Below are positions 17,122 through 26,210 of a DNA stretch of 64,000 nucleotides, piece after piece. The notes under the pieces were generated by a model. It saw only the letters and a list, made by a program, of their open reading frames with translations, was not told the origin of the DNA and did not search any database. Origin of the DNA: CAVUBL01 sp963739795 (lineage in GTDB: Bacteria > Acidobacteriota > Thermoanaerobaculia > Multivoradales > DATKCC01); assembly GCA_963739795.1 (NCBI GenBank), contig CAVUBL010000007.1:124001-188000 (forward strand). Direction: 5' to 3'. Position 1 is the stretch's first letter. Every line of letters starts with the position of its first letter. A program made the translations under genes and the position numbers.

Positions 17122-20016
17122 TCATGTGAGCTCGTCGACGAGGGTCGCTAGAGCTTCGTCCAGGTCGCCCTCGAGGTGGATCCGCACCACCCGCCGGCCG
17201 TGCTCGGCCAGGGATCGGAAGTCCCCCAGCGCTTGGGCCCGGAGGAGGGTGGCGAAGCCGTAGCCCCGCTCCGCGCCGTCCGAGCCCGACCCGGAGCCCG
17301 ATCCGGAGTCGGGGATGGAGATGTCGTCGCCCCCCGAGCCCGCGGTGAAGATCAAGTAGACGCCGGTGTCCGGGCCGCCCTTGTGGAGCTGGCCGGTCGA
17401 GTGGAGGTAGCGCGGGCCGTAGCCCAGGGTGGTGGCCACGCGGTAGCGGTCGCGGACGGCGCGCCGGAGCGTCTCGAGGGACCGGTGGCGCTCCGGGGTG
17501 CGCCGGAAGTAGGGGAGCAGGGCCACGTAGTCTCCCGCCCGGGCGCTCGCCAGGAGCGCCGCGATCACCGCGGCCGGCGCCTCTCCTCCGGCCCCCGCGC
17601 CGTCGGCCCCACCGCCGGTCCACACCGCCACCTCCCCCGCCTCGGCCGCCGCCGCGGGCTCGTCGAAGCTTCCCCGCTCGCGCCAGGCGGCGAGGAGCTC
17701 CCGGGTGTTCTCCTTGCTCTCGGTGACGTTGGGCTCGTCGAACGGGTTGACCCCGAGGATCGCTCCGGCGGTGGCCGTGGCCACCTCCCAGCGGAAGATC
17801 TCGGCGCCCAGGTCCAGGCGGTCGTCGAGGGCGATCCGCACCACCGGGTGGCCGGCGTCCTGGAGCGCCTGGAGGCGCCCACGGCGCTCCGGATCGTCCA
17901 CGCCGGAGAGCTCGAGGGCGACGAACACCCGGTCGGAGCCGTAGTCCTCCGGCGTTCCGAGGGGCTCGCCCTCGACCGGCACCAGGCCCCGTCCCTCCTT
18001 GCCCGTGCTCTCGGCCAGGAGCTGCTCGACCCAGTAGGCGAACGGCGCCACCGGCGGATCGATGACGAAGGTCACCTTGTCGCGGCCGGCGCGGGCGTGG
18101 AGCCCGAGCACCGTCCCCAGGTGGAGGCCCGGGTTGCGCCCCGGCGGCACGGCGCCGGAGCAGCTCGCCGCCTGGCGCGCGGTGCGCTCCAGGATCTCCT
18201 CCAGGTCCAGACCCAGCAGGGCCATGGGCACCAGCCCGAAGTCCGACAGGGCCGAGTACCGGCCGCCGAAGTCGGGCGGGTTCTCGAAGACCCGGCGGAA
18301 GCCGTGCTCGCGGGCCTCCTGAACGAGGGGGCTCCCCGGGTCGGTGATAGCCACGAAGCGCTCGCCCACGGAGCCCCCTCCCGATCCCGATGTCGCGCCG
18401 GGGAGGCGCTCGCCCAGGCGGGAGAAGAAGTGGCGGTAGAAGCTCAGGGTCTCGGTGGTGGTGCCCGACTTGCTCGACACCACGAACAGGGTGCGCTCGA
18501 GGTCGACGGCCTCCTCGCTGGCCCGCACCGCCTCCGGGTCGGTCGAATCGAGGACGTGGAGGTCGGGCCACCCGTCGGCCGGCCCGAAGACCCGGCTCGC
18601 GACCTCCGGCCAGAGGCTGCTGCCGCCCATCCCCAAGAGGACGACGTGGGTGAGCCCCGCGTCCTTGACCTCCCGGGCGAAGGCCTGGAGCTCGCCGATC
18701 CGCCCGCCGAAGGTGGCCACCGCGTCGAGCCAGCCCAGGCGATTCGAGATCGCCCGGGCGGTTTCCTCGTCGTCGGTCCAGAGCGCCGTGTCGCGGGCGT
18801 GGAGGCGCCGGCCGAAGCGCGCCTCGGCGAGGGCCCGGAGGCCGCCGTCCAGGCCCTTGCCCGCGTAGCGCTGCCGAGCGGCGGCGGCCCCCAGGATCGC
18901 CTCGCGCTTGGCCTCGAGGGTGCGCATGAGGTCGTCGTACGGGGTCACGAACTTCTCCATCCCCTCGTTGAGGAGCTGCCAGGTGACGGCGTCGACGTCG
19001 ATCCCCATCTCCTCGAGGTCGTCCAGCAACTGGTGCGCCTCGTCGACGCCCTCCTCGATGGTTCCAGGCGCCACCCGGCCGTGGTCGGCGAAGGCGTCGA
19101 TGGTCTCGTCGGGCAGGGTGTTGACCGTGTCGGGCCCGATCAGGGGCTCGACGTAGCGCACGTCCCGGTAGAGGGGGTTCTTGGTGCTGGTCGAGGCCCA
19201 GAGCACCCGTTGCACCCGGGCGCCCTTCGCCGCCAGAGCCTCCCAACGGGGGCCGGAGAAGATCCGCAGGAAGCTCTGGTAAGCGAGCTTGGCGTTGGCG
19301 ATGGCGGCACGGCCCAGGAGCCGCTCCGGCCGGGGTCCGTCGCCGGGGGCCGCCCCGGGGCGGATGCGCTGACCCAGGAGGTGATCCACCAGGACGTCGA
19401 TCCGCGAGAGGAAGAAACTCGCCACCGAGGCGACGCCCGCCACGTCGAGACCTTCGGCGGCTCGCCGTTCGAGGGCGGCGAGGTAGGCGTGGGCGACCTC
19501 CTCGTACGCCTCGATCGAAAAGAGCAGGGTGACGTTGACATTGATCCCGCGGTAGAGGCTCTCCTCGATCGCCGGCACGCCCGCCTCGCTGCCCGGGATC
19601 TTGATCAGGACGTTGGGCCGGGCAACCGCGTCGAACAGCCGCCGGGCCTCGGCGACCGTCGCCTCCGTGTCGTGGAGCAGGTAGGGCGAGACCTCCAGGC
19701 TCACGAAGCCGTCGGCGCCGCCGGACTCGTCGAAGACCGGGCGCAGGACGTCGCAGGCGGAGCGCACGTCGTCCACCGCCAGGTGCTCGTAGATCTCCTC
19801 GACCGGCAGGCCCGCCCGCACAAGCTCCTCGATCTGCTCGTCGTATTCCTCGCCACCCGAAATCGCCCGGTCGAAGATCGCCGGGTTGGAGGTGACCCCG
19901 CGGAGCCCCGCCTCGCGGACCCGGCGCGCGAGGGCGCCGTTCCGGAGCATCCCCCGGGTGAGGTTGTCGAGCCAGTAGCTCTGGCCGTTCTCGTGGAGTG
20001 CGATCAACGGATTCAT
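17122..20016 (-). CDS. bifunctional transaldolase / glucose-6-phosphate isomerase
   Basis: A 964-residue fusion of two sugar-phosphate enzymes. The first ~370 residues are transaldolase (GVTSNPAIFDRAI; the Schiff-base lysine in RPNVLIKIPGSEAG; LWASTSTKNPLYRDV), which moves dihydroxyacetone units in the non-oxidative pentose phosphate pathway. The remainder is phosphoglucose isomerase (VLLGMGGSSLWPEV, VVSSKSGTTTETLSFY, STGQLHKGGPDTGVYL). Such Tal-Pgi fusions are known in several phyla. The ATG overlaps the pgl stop by four bases. Low-complexity Gly/Ala and Gly-Ser stretches (near GPADGAGAGG and SGSGSGS) are probable surface loops. Both halves look intact. Confidence 0.95.
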   Translation of the reverse strand: MNPLIALHENGQSYWLDNLTRGMLRNGALARRVREAGLRGVTSNPAIFDRAISGGEEYDEQIEELVRAGLPVEEIYEHLAVDDVRSACDVLRPVFDESGGADGFVSLEVSPYLLHDTEATVAEARRLFDAVARPNVLIKIPGSEAGVPAIEESLYRGINVNVTLLFSIEAYEEVAHAYLAALERRAAEGLDVAGVASVASFFLSRIDVLVDHLLGQRIRPGAAPGDGPRPERLLGRAAIANAKLAYQSFLRIFSGPRWEALAAKGARVQRVLWASTSTKNPLYRDVRYVEPLIGPDTVNTLPDETIDAFADHGRVAPGTIEEGVDEAHQLLDDLEEMGIDVDAVTWQLLNEGMEKFVTPYDDLMRTLEAKREAILGAAAARQRYAGKGLDGGLRALAEARFGRRLHARDTALWTDDEETARAISNRLGWLDAVATFGGRIGELQAFAREVKDAGLTHVVLLGMGGSSLWPEVASRVFGPADGWPDLHVLDSTDPEAVRASEEAVDLERTLFVVSSKSGTTTETLSFYRHFFSRLGERLPGATSGSGGGSVGERFVAITDPGSPLVQEAREHGFRRVFENPPDFGGRYSALSDFGLVPMALLGLDLEEILERTARQAASCSGAVPPGRNPGLHLGTVLGLHARAGRDKVTFVIDPPVAPFAYWVEQLLAESTGKEGRGLVPVEGEPLGTPEDYGSDRVFVALELSGVDDPERRGRLQALQDAGHPVVRIALDDRLDLGAEIFRWEVATATAGAILGVNPFDEPNVTESKENTRELLAAWRERGSFDEPAAAAEAGEVAVWTGGGADGAGAGGEAPAAVIAALLASARAGDYVALLPYFRRTPERHRSLETLRRAVRDRYRVATTLGYGPRYLHSTGQLHKGGPDTGVYLIFTAGSGGDDISIPDSGSGSGSGSDGAERGYGFATLLRAQALGDFRSLAEHGRRVVRIHLEGDLDEALATLVDELT

Positions 20017-20840
20017 GGTGCATTCCCTTCCACCGCGCCTCGGGCGCGGCCGATGGTGGTGAGCGTCTCGTCGTGGAGGCTTCCGGCCGCCGCCCGGTCG
20101 ACCAGCCAGAGCAGATCTCCCGCAGCCGGCCGGACCCCGGCCGCCGGCGCCGCCGACGGCGGCTCGCCGCCCTCGAGGACCCGGGCGAGGGCCCCGGCCT
20201 TGGACGCGCCGGAGACCAGGAAGATCACCTGGCGGGCGGCGTTGATCGCCGGCAGAGTGAGGGTGACCCGGGGGTGGGGGAGATCCTTGGGCAAGCAGGT
20301 CGCGACCAGGCGGCGGGTCTCGGCGAGGGCCGGGCAGCCTGGCATGAGGGAGGCGGTGTGGGCGTTGTCGCCGAGACCCAGGAGGACCAGGTCGAAGCGT
20401 ACCCCTGCGGTGGATCCGGCGGAACTGGCGCCGGAACCGGCCCCGGCTTGGACCTCGTCCGGCCCGAGCTCGCAGCGGAGGGTCGCCTCGTAGGCCGCCG
20501 CCACCGCCTCGGCGGCGCCGAGCTCCGTCGGCACCGGGTGGATCTGGGCCTCGGGCACCGGCGCACCGACCAGGAGGGTCTCCCGCACCATCCGGTAGTT
20601 GCTGTCCGGATCGTCGGGGGGCACCAGGCGCTCGTCGCCCCAGAAGAGCTGAACCCGGTCCCAGGCCACGTCGCCGCGGTGGGGACCCGCCAGCTCCCGA
20701 TACGTCGGGATCGGCGTGTGGCCACCGGCCAGGGCGACCGCGAAGCGGCCGCGCTCCTCGATCGACGCCTGCGCCGCCCGGGCGAAGGCCGCGGCCGCCT
20801 CCTCCGCCAACGCCGGCCCGTCGGACACGACGCGGATCAC
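20013..20840 (-). CDS. pgl: 6-phosphogluconolactonase
   Basis: The 275-residue enzyme hydrolyses 6-phosphogluconolactone between zwf and gnd in the pathway. Family signatures are AVALAGGHTPIPTYREL, FWGDERLVPPDDPDSNYRM, and GLGDNAHTASLMPG, then PRVTLTLPAINAARQV, all of the SOL/DevB type. The start is GTG at 20840, overlapping the glk stop by four bases (GTGA); its own stop overlaps the tal/pgi ATG in the same way, so translation of glk, pgl and tal/pgi is probably coupled. An Ala/Gly/Ser-rich insert (GAGSGASSAGSTAG) sits mid-protein. Confidence 0.95.
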   Translation of the reverse strand: MIRVVSDGPALAEEAAAAFARAAQASIEERGRFAVALAGGHTPIPTYRELAGPHRGDVAWDRVQLFWGDERLVPPDDPDSNYRMVRETLLVGAPVPEAQIHPVPTELGAAEAVAAAYEATLRCELGPDEVQAGAGSGASSAGSTAGVRFDLVLLGLGDNAHTASLMPGCPALAETRRLVATCLPKDLPHPRVTLTLPAINAARQVIFLVSGASKAGALARVLEGGEPPSAAPAAGVRPAAGDLLWLVDRAAAGSLHDETLTTIGRARGAVEGNAP

Positions 20841-21832
20841 GCCGCCTCCCGGCGCCGGGCGGCGACCCGCGCCGCCCCGCGGAGCGCCGCCTTGTCGTCC
20901 AGGATCACCCGCACGGGGATCGGCTCCAGGAGGTCGCGCATTCGTCCCTTGGCGAGGAACCGCTCGACGAACGGTCCGTCGGGAACCGAGAGCACCTGGA
21001 GGATCTCCGGGGCGATGCCGCCGCCCACCCAGACGCCGCCGGTGGCGAGCAACTTGAGGGCCAGATTGCCGGCCTCGGCGCCGAGGAGCCGGCAGAAAAG
21101 GTCCAGGCTCTCGACGCAGACTCGGCACGAGCCGTCGAGGGCCGCACGGCTGATGGCGGGGGCAACCTCCCCGCCGGAGGGCGCGTCGGGGACGGGGCAG
21201 CCGGTGTCGGCGCCGTGCCTGCGCTCGCTGAGGAAGCGATGGATCGCCTCCAGGCCGGGGCCGGAGACGGCCCGCTCCCAACTCACGTGGCCGTGCTCCC
21301 GGGAGAGGTGGACCAGGAGCTCGCGCTCGATCTCGCCGGCCGGGGCGAAGTCCGCATGGCCGCCCTCGGTGGCGAAGGGAAGGTGCTCGGACCCGGTCCA
21401 GTAGAGACCCGCCTCGCCCAGGCCGGTGCCGGCGGCGATCAGAGCCCGGTGGCCCCGGGCGTCGCCGCCGGCCCCCGGGTGGATCGTCGCCACGTCGTGG
21501 GGGCCGAGGATCGCCACGCTCCAGGCGGCGGCCTCCAGGTCGTTGATTACCGCCACCGGAACGCCCAGGTCCTCGGCGAGGGAGCGCTCATCGACGACCC
21601 AGGGCAGGTTGGTGGTCCGGACCCGCCCGTCCGCGACCGGGCCGGCCACCCCGAAGCAGGCCGCCTCGAAGGAGGCGCCGTGCTCGCCGACGAACCGGCC
21701 GACCACGGCCGCCAGGCCGTCGTGCTCGGGGCTCGAGTAGACCTTCTCGTCGGTGATCCGGTGGTCGTCCGGATCGACGACCGCCAGGCGGGTGTGGGTT
21801 CCCCCGATGTCCCCGGCCAGGACTCGCATCAT
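20837..21832 (-). CDS. glk: glucokinase, Glk family
   Basis: The 331-residue kinase phosphorylates glucose with ATP and feeds the downstream pentose-phosphate genes. It has the phosphate-1 motif GDIGGTHTRLAVVD at the N-terminus, the sugar-binding NLPWVV and NDLEAAAW segments, GTGLGEAGL, the EGGHADFAP motif typical of the Glk (not ROK) family, and ATGGVWVGGGIAPE near the C-terminus. It is the first gene of glk-pgl-tal/pgi. Two successive ATG codons (21832 and 21829) make the exact start ambiguous by one residue. Confidence 0.93.
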   Translation of the reverse strand: MMRVLAGDIGGTHTRLAVVDPDDHRITDEKVYSSPEHDGLAAVVGRFVGEHGASFEAACFGVAGPVADGRVRTTNLPWVVDERSLAEDLGVPVAVINDLEAAAWSVAILGPHDVATIHPGAGGDARGHRALIAAGTGLGEAGLYWTGSEHLPFATEGGHADFAPAGEIERELLVHLSREHGHVSWERAVSGPGLEAIHRFLSERRHGADTGCPVPDAPSGGEVAPAISRAALDGSCRVCVESLDLFCRLLGAEAGNLALKLLATGGVWVGGGIAPEILQVLSVPDGPFVERFLAKGRMRDLLEPIPVRVILDDKAALRGAARVAARRREAA

Positions 21833-22255
21833 GTCGTGTCGCTCCGTGAAGTACAGACGTCCCCGGGAACTGGGGCCGAGCCGCGAAGTGGCGCCGACTC
21901 ACGTGCCGCGTTGGCGCCCGGAGGGAGCGTATCCCGGCGGGGAGACCGGGGGCCGGGAGGCCTGAGCGGGCGTATGGCGGCGGTCAGGGCGGGGGAAGCG
22001 CTGAGGGAGGGCTCGAGGGAAGTGCTCACGAGGTACTGGGAGCGTGCAAGGGGCGTTCCGGGTGGGAGGGGGGGGTGGAGCGGTGTGGGGCTCACACGGC
22101 CGCGGGCGGGTGGCTGTCTCGGCGGCAAACTGCGCCGGCGAGACACCACGCCGCTCCACGGCCTGCCGCCTCGGTGGTTGGGGCGTAGGAGACGCCGCTC
22201 GGGGGGTGGGGGGAGGGGGGATCGGGGTTTGTCGGACTGACCGGCGGGGCCCCGT
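21833..22255. repeat. intergenic region with a type B modular repeat
   Basis: No gene is apparent in these 423 bases. The part at about 22100-22245 matches elements at 58600 and 60000-60345: GGTGGCTGTCTCGGCGGC, AACTGCGCCGGCGAGACACC, then GCCTGCCGCCTCGGTGGTTGG and a G-run ending in GGGATCGGGG. The GTGG..TCTCGGCGGC and GCCGGCGAGA.ACCAC segments can pair as an imperfect hairpin. Promoter signals for glk presumably lie near 21840-21900 but none is clear. Confidence 0.6.
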
Positions 22256-22540
22256 TCACACCGCCGGCGCGAGGAGGTGGGTGCCCAGCCAGGCGACGGC
22301 GCCGATCACCAGGACCGGCACCGCGATGGCCAGGAAGACCGCGAGGACGCCCAGGAGCCCTACGAAGAGGGGCGCGGCGGCGAGGCAGACGACCAGGCCC
22401 GCCACGAGGATGAAGGGCAGGAGGATCAGCTTGGCGACGCCGACGGTGACCTTGAGCGCCACCCCCACCACCGCCAGGACGATGGACACGACAATCATGA
22501 AACCGACGATGAGGGCGAAGAGGATCGCAAGCTCGATCAT
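22256..22540 (-). CDS. small hydrophobic membrane protein
   Basis: A 94-residue protein that is almost entirely hydrophobic (Val/Leu/Ala/Ile-rich), with two or three predicted membrane helices (about 3-28, 37-60 and 65-90) and very few charges. I do not recognise a family. The ATG at 22540 is preceded by AGGAGG with a slightly long 10-base spacing, and the reading frame has no in-frame competitor, so I consider it real. It stands alone between glk and the pyruvate dehydrogenase cluster. Confidence 0.65.
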   Translation of the reverse strand: MIELAILFALIVGFMIVVSIVLAVVGVALKVTVGVAKLILLPFILVAGLVVCLAAAPLFVGLLGVLAVFLAIAVPVLVIGAVAWLGTHLLAPAV

Positions 22541-22639
22541 GGTCCGGGCACCTCCTGTTCCATCCTACGCCCACCCACCCCGCCGTGTTTCAAACCGCCT
22601 GTTCCACCACAGACTCGAAGCGCGTGCGCGGGTGGGGGC

Positions 22640-22880
22640 GTCCCCTTCCCCCTGTGAGGGTGGGAAGGGGATCGAGGGGTTGGGGGGCGATCCAGTCAAT
22701 TCGTCCCCTTCCCCCTGTGAGGGTGGGAAGGGGATCGAGGGGTTGGGGGGCGATCCAGTCAATTCGTCCCCTTCCCCCGTGAGGGTGGGAAGGGGATCGA
22801 GGGGTTGGGGGGCGATCCAGTCAATTCGTCCCCTTCCCCCCGTGAGGGTGGGAAGGGGATCGAGGGGTTGGGGGGCGATC
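22640..22880 (-). repeat. four tandem copies of the type A hairpin repeat
   Basis: Four head-to-tail units start at 22640, 22703, 22766 and 22828, a period of 62-63 bases. Each contains GTCCCCTTCCCCC, a short GTGAGGGTG loop region, GGGAAGGGGATCGAGGGG, TTGGGGGGCGATCC and AGTCAATTC. Units differ only by a few indels. The array ends inside the lpd stop codon context (CGATCA), so it directly follows that gene on the minus strand. Confidence 0.92.
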
Positions 22881-24609
22881 ACCGCCTGGGCTTGTACAAC
22901 TCCGTCAACGTTCCCTCGAAAGCCTCCGCCGCGAAGGCGACGGTCTCCGAGAGGGTGGGGTGGGGGTGGACGGTGAGGCCGATGTCCGCCGCCTCGCACT
23001 GCATCTCGATGGCCAGCGCCACCTCGGCGATCAGTTCGCCGGCACCCGGGCCCACGATGCCGGCGCCGATCACCCGGCCGGTCTCCCGGTCGAAGAGGAG
23101 CTTGGTCATCCCCTCGTCCCGCCCCAGACCCAGAGACCTTCCGCTCGCCGACCAGGGGAAGGTCCCCTTGCCGTAGTCGAGGCCCCGGAGCTTCGCCTCC
23201 TCCTCGGTGAGCCCGGCCCAGGCCACCTCGGGATCGGTGTAGGCGACCGAGGGAACGACGCGGGCATCGAAGGCGCTGCCCAGGCCGCAGGCGACCTCGG
23301 CGGCCACCTTTCCCTGGTGGCTGGCCTTGTGGGCGAGAAGGGGCTGGCCCACGATGTCGCCGATGGCGAAGATGTGCTCCACGTGGGTGCGCTGGTGCTC
23401 GTCCACCGGCAGGAAGCCGCGCTCGTCCACCCGGAGGCCCGCGGCCTCGGCGCCGATCCGGTCGCCGTTGGGCCGCCGGCCGACCGCCACCAGGACCCGG
23501 TCGAAAAGCTCGGGATCGAGGGCCTTCCCTCCTTCGACGGCACCCTCGAAGTGCACGCGCAGGCCCTCGGCCTCGGCCTCGACTTTCGCCACCTTCGTCT
23601 CCAGGCGGATCGCCTCGTAGCGCGCCGCGATCCGCTTGCGGAGCGGCTTGACCAGGTCCGGGTCGGCGCCGGGCATGAGCCGGTCCAGGAGCTCGACGAC
23701 CGTGATCTTCGAGCCCAGAGCGGCGTAGACGGAGGCCATCTCCAGCCCGATGATGCCGCCGCCGACGACCAGCAGCCGCTCCGGCACGTCTCGGATCTCC
23801 AGGGCGCGGGTCGAGTCCAGGACCCGGGGGTCGGCCCAGGGGATCCCCGGAAGCTGGAGCACCCGGGAGCCGGCGGCGACGATGGCGGCGTCGAAGGAGA
23901 CGGTCCGCCTCTCGCCGTCCGGGCCCTCGACTTCCAGGGTGTGGGGCGAGGTGAAGGTGCCGGTCCCCTGGACGACCTTCACCTTCCGCCGCTTGGCCAG
24001 GGAGGCGAGGCCCGAGGTGAGCTTGCCCACCACCTCGTCCTTCCAGCCCCGGAGGGCGTCGAGATCGATCTCCGGCGGGCCGAAGCGGACGCCGCGCTCG
24101 GCCATCTCGGCGGCCTCGTCGATCACTCTGGCGGCGTGGAGGAGGGCCTTGGACGGGATGCAGCCGACGTTCAGGCAGACGCCGCCGAGGGTCGGGTGGC
24201 GCTCCACCAGCACCACTTCGGACCCCAGGTCGGCGGCCCGGAAGGCGGCGGTGTAGCCGCCCGGGCCGGCGCCCAGCACCAGGACCTGGGCGTGGAGGTC
24301 GGCGGCAGCGGGCTTCGGACGAGCGGCCGGGGCAGGGCTCGGGGCCTTCGTGGGCTCCTCGGCCTCCTCGTCGAGCTCGAGGACGACGATGGCGTCGCCC
24401 TGGGAGACCTGGCCGCCGGCCGCCACCAGCACCTCGCGGACCGTCCCCGCCTCGGGCGAGGGCACGTCCATGGACGCCTTGTCGCTCTCCAGCGTGATCA
24501 GCCCGTCGTCGACAGCCACGTGATCGCCGGGCGCGACGAGCACCTCGATGACGTCGACGGCCTCGAAGTCGCCGATGTCGGGAACAGGGATGACGTGGGT
24601 CTTGGCCAT
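22879..24609 (-). CDS. lpdA: dihydrolipoyl dehydrogenase (E3) with N-terminal lipoyl domain
   Basis: The 576-residue flavoprotein reoxidises dihydrolipoamide of the pyruvate dehydrogenase complex with NAD+. Residues 1-80 form a lipoyl domain with the modifiable Lys44 in ESDKASMDVP, followed by a Pro/Ala linker (about 80-105). The E3 body has the FAD motif VLGAGPGGYTAA (111-122), the redox disulfide C145/C150 in GGVCLNVGCIPSK, the NAD motif VVGGGIIGLEMAS, AIGDIVGQPLLAHKA and the catalytic HPHPTLSE. Lipoyl-bearing E3 proteins are known in several bacteria. The ATG at 24609 starts where similarity begins. It is the last gene after aceE and aceF. Confidence 0.95.
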   Translation of the reverse strand: MAKTHVIPVPDIGDFEAVDVIEVLVAPGDHVAVDDGLITLESDKASMDVPSPEAGTVREVLVAAGGQVSQGDAIVVLELDEEAEEPTKAPSPAPAARPKPAAADLHAQVLVLGAGPGGYTAAFRAADLGSEVVLVERHPTLGGVCLNVGCIPSKALLHAARVIDEAAEMAERGVRFGPPEIDLDALRGWKDEVVGKLTSGLASLAKRRKVKVVQGTGTFTSPHTLEVEGPDGERRTVSFDAAIVAAGSRVLQLPGIPWADPRVLDSTRALEIRDVPERLLVVGGGIIGLEMASVYAALGSKITVVELLDRLMPGADPDLVKPLRKRIAARYEAIRLETKVAKVEAEAEGLRVHFEGAVEGGKALDPELFDRVLVAVGRRPNGDRIGAEAAGLRVDERGFLPVDEHQRTHVEHIFAIGDIVGQPLLAHKASHQGKVAAEVACGLGSAFDARVVPSVAYTDPEVAWAGLTEEEAKLRGLDYGKGTFPWSASGRSLGLGRDEGMTKLLFDRETGRVIGAGIVGPGAGELIAEVALAIEMQCEAADIGLTVHPHPTLSETVAFAAEAFEGTLTELYKPRR

Positions 24610-24629
24610 GGACGCGGGAGAGCCTTCCT

Positions 24630-26063
24630 TCACAGCAACAGGCGGCGGATGTCGCCCAGGACGGTTGCCAGGTAGGTGGTGAAGCGGACGGCGGCGGCGC
24701 CGTCGATCACCCGGTGGTCGTAAGAGAGCGACAAGGGCATCAGGAGCCGGGGCACGAAGGCACCGTCGCGGTAGACCGGGCGCCACTCCATCCGGGAGAC
24801 GCCCAAAATCGCCACCTCCGGCCAGTTGACGATGGGGGTGAAGGCGGTGCCCCCGATTCCGCCGAGACTGGAGATCGTGAAGGTGCCGCCCTCGAGCTCC
24901 TCGAGCTTGAGCTTGCGCGAGCGCGCCCGCTCGGCCAGGTCGGCCACCTCGGCCGCGAGCTCGAAGAGGCCCTTGGTGTCGGCGTCACGCACCACCGGCA
25001 CCACCAGGCCGGCGTCGGTGTCCACGGCGACGCCGACGTGGAAGTACTTCTTGAGGACCAGGGAGTCGCCGGCGGCGGCCAGGGAGGCGTTGAAACGTGG
25101 AAACTCCCGGAGCGCCGCCACCACGGCGTGGATCAGGAAGGGGATCGGCGAGAGCCTCACTCCACGGCGCTTCGCCTCCTCGGCCTGGGCCTTGCGGAAG
25201 GCCTCGAGGTCGGTGACGTCGGCCTCGTCATGCTGGGTGACGTGGGGGATGGTCACCCAGGCCCGGTGGACGTTCATTCCGGTCAGGCGCTGGATCTTCG
25301 AGAGCTCTTCCGTCTCGACCTCGCCCCACTTCGCGAAGTCGATCTCGGGCAGCTCGGGCAGGGCCAGGCCGGGGCCGGCGCCGCCCGCCTCCTGGACCTC
25401 GCCGAGCCGCTTCTGGACGTAGATCCTCACGTCGTAGCGCACGATGCGGCCCTTGCGCCCCGAGCCCTCGACCCGCGCCAGGTCCACACCGAGCTCGCGC
25501 GCGTAGTGGCGCACCGCCGGGCTGGCGTAGACCTTGCCGAAAGCCTCCTCGTCCACGTCGTCGTCCAGGGGCCGGAGCTCCTCCTCCTCGTCCAGGAGGG
25601 GGATCGCCGGGCGCGGGCCGGCCGCCCGTTCCCTCCGCCGCTGCCGGGTCGCCAGGCGGGCCTCGTGCCCGTCGGAGCTCCTCGCCTCGGTGGGCTCGGA
25701 GGCCCGGTCCTGGGCTTCCGCCTCGTCCTCGTCGACGGGGTGGGGGGGCCGGGAGCGCGGAGCCGGCTCGGCCGACGCGCGGGCCGGCCGCTTCGCGGGC
25801 TGGGCAGGCTGGGCGGGCGCGTCGGGCTCGAGGGTGACGATCACGTCGCCCTGGGAGACCTTGCCGCCCGCCTCCACCCTCACCTCCCGAACCGTCCCCG
25901 CCTCGGGTGACGGCACGTCCATGGAGGCCTTGTCGCTCTCCAGCGTGATCAGCCCGTCGTCGACGGCCACGTGATCGCCCGGCGCGACGAGCACCTCGAT
26001 GACGTCGACCTCGTCGAAGTCGCCGATGTCCGGGACCCGGATTTCCTCGGTCTTAGGATTCAT
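24630..26063 (-). CDS. aceF: dihydrolipoamide acetyltransferase (E2) of pyruvate dehydrogenase
   Basis: The 477-residue core subunit transfers acetyl groups from lipoyl to CoA. It has one N-terminal lipoyl domain (Lys45 in ESDKASMDVP), against three in E. coli, then a charged/Ala-Pro linker, the E3/E1-binding peripheral domain (SPAVRHYARELGVDLARVEGSG..GRIVRYDV) and the catalytic domain ending in SYDHRVIDGAAAVRF with His450 and Asp454. The lipoyl domain is almost identical in protein and DNA to that of the adjacent E3 gene, suggesting recent duplication or gene conversion. It lies 20 bases upstream of lpdA, and a repeat region separates it from aceE. Confidence 0.95.
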   Translation of the reverse strand: MNPKTEEIRVPDIGDFDEVDVIEVLVAPGDHVAVDDGLITLESDKASMDVPSPEAGTVREVRVEAGGKVSQGDVIVTLEPDAPAQPAQPAKRPARASAEPAPRSRPPHPVDEDEAEAQDRASEPTEARSSDGHEARLATRQRRRERAAGPRPAIPLLDEEEELRPLDDDVDEEAFGKVYASPAVRHYARELGVDLARVEGSGRKGRIVRYDVRIYVQKRLGEVQEAGGAGPGLALPELPEIDFAKWGEVETEELSKIQRLTGMNVHRAWVTIPHVTQHDEADVTDLEAFRKAQAEEAKRRGVRLSPIPFLIHAVVAALREFPRFNASLAAAGDSLVLKKYFHVGVAVDTDAGLVVPVVRDADTKGLFELAAEVADLAERARSRKLKLEELEGGTFTISSLGGIGGTAFTPIVNWPEVAILGVSRMEWRPVYRDGAFVPRLLMPLSLSYDHRVIDGAAAVRFTTYLATVLGDIRRLLL

Positions 26064-26165
26064 CGGATGCCCCCCGCATCCCCTCGATCCCCTTCCCTCC
26101 CCACGGGGGGGAAGGGGACGGTTGACCGGATGCCCCCCGCATCCCCTCGATCCCCTTCCAAGCTC
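26064..26165 (+). repeat. two type A repeat copies between aceE and aceF
   Basis: GGATGCCCCCCGCATCCCC followed by TCGATCCCCTTCC occurs twice, at about 26065-26099 and 26128-26160. Only the first copy has the closing arm GGGGGGGAAGGGGACG. The element abuts the aceF start codon and occupies most of the 147-base intergenic space, opposite in orientation to the operon. Confidence 0.8.
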
Positions 26166-26210
26166 GGGCTCCACCAAGAACAGGGCTGGTTCGTCACGAC
26201 TTTCCCCTCG

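Noticed and set aside
17176..20493. 1105-codon plus-strand frame opposite tal/pgi and pgl
   Set aside because: It is the mirror of two well-supported enzymes; GC-rich genes leave the complementary frame open. No motif is recognisable.
22640..22880. Tandem array considered as a CRISPR
   Set aside because: There are no unique spacers; the whole 62-63-base unit repeats, and no cas genes are near.
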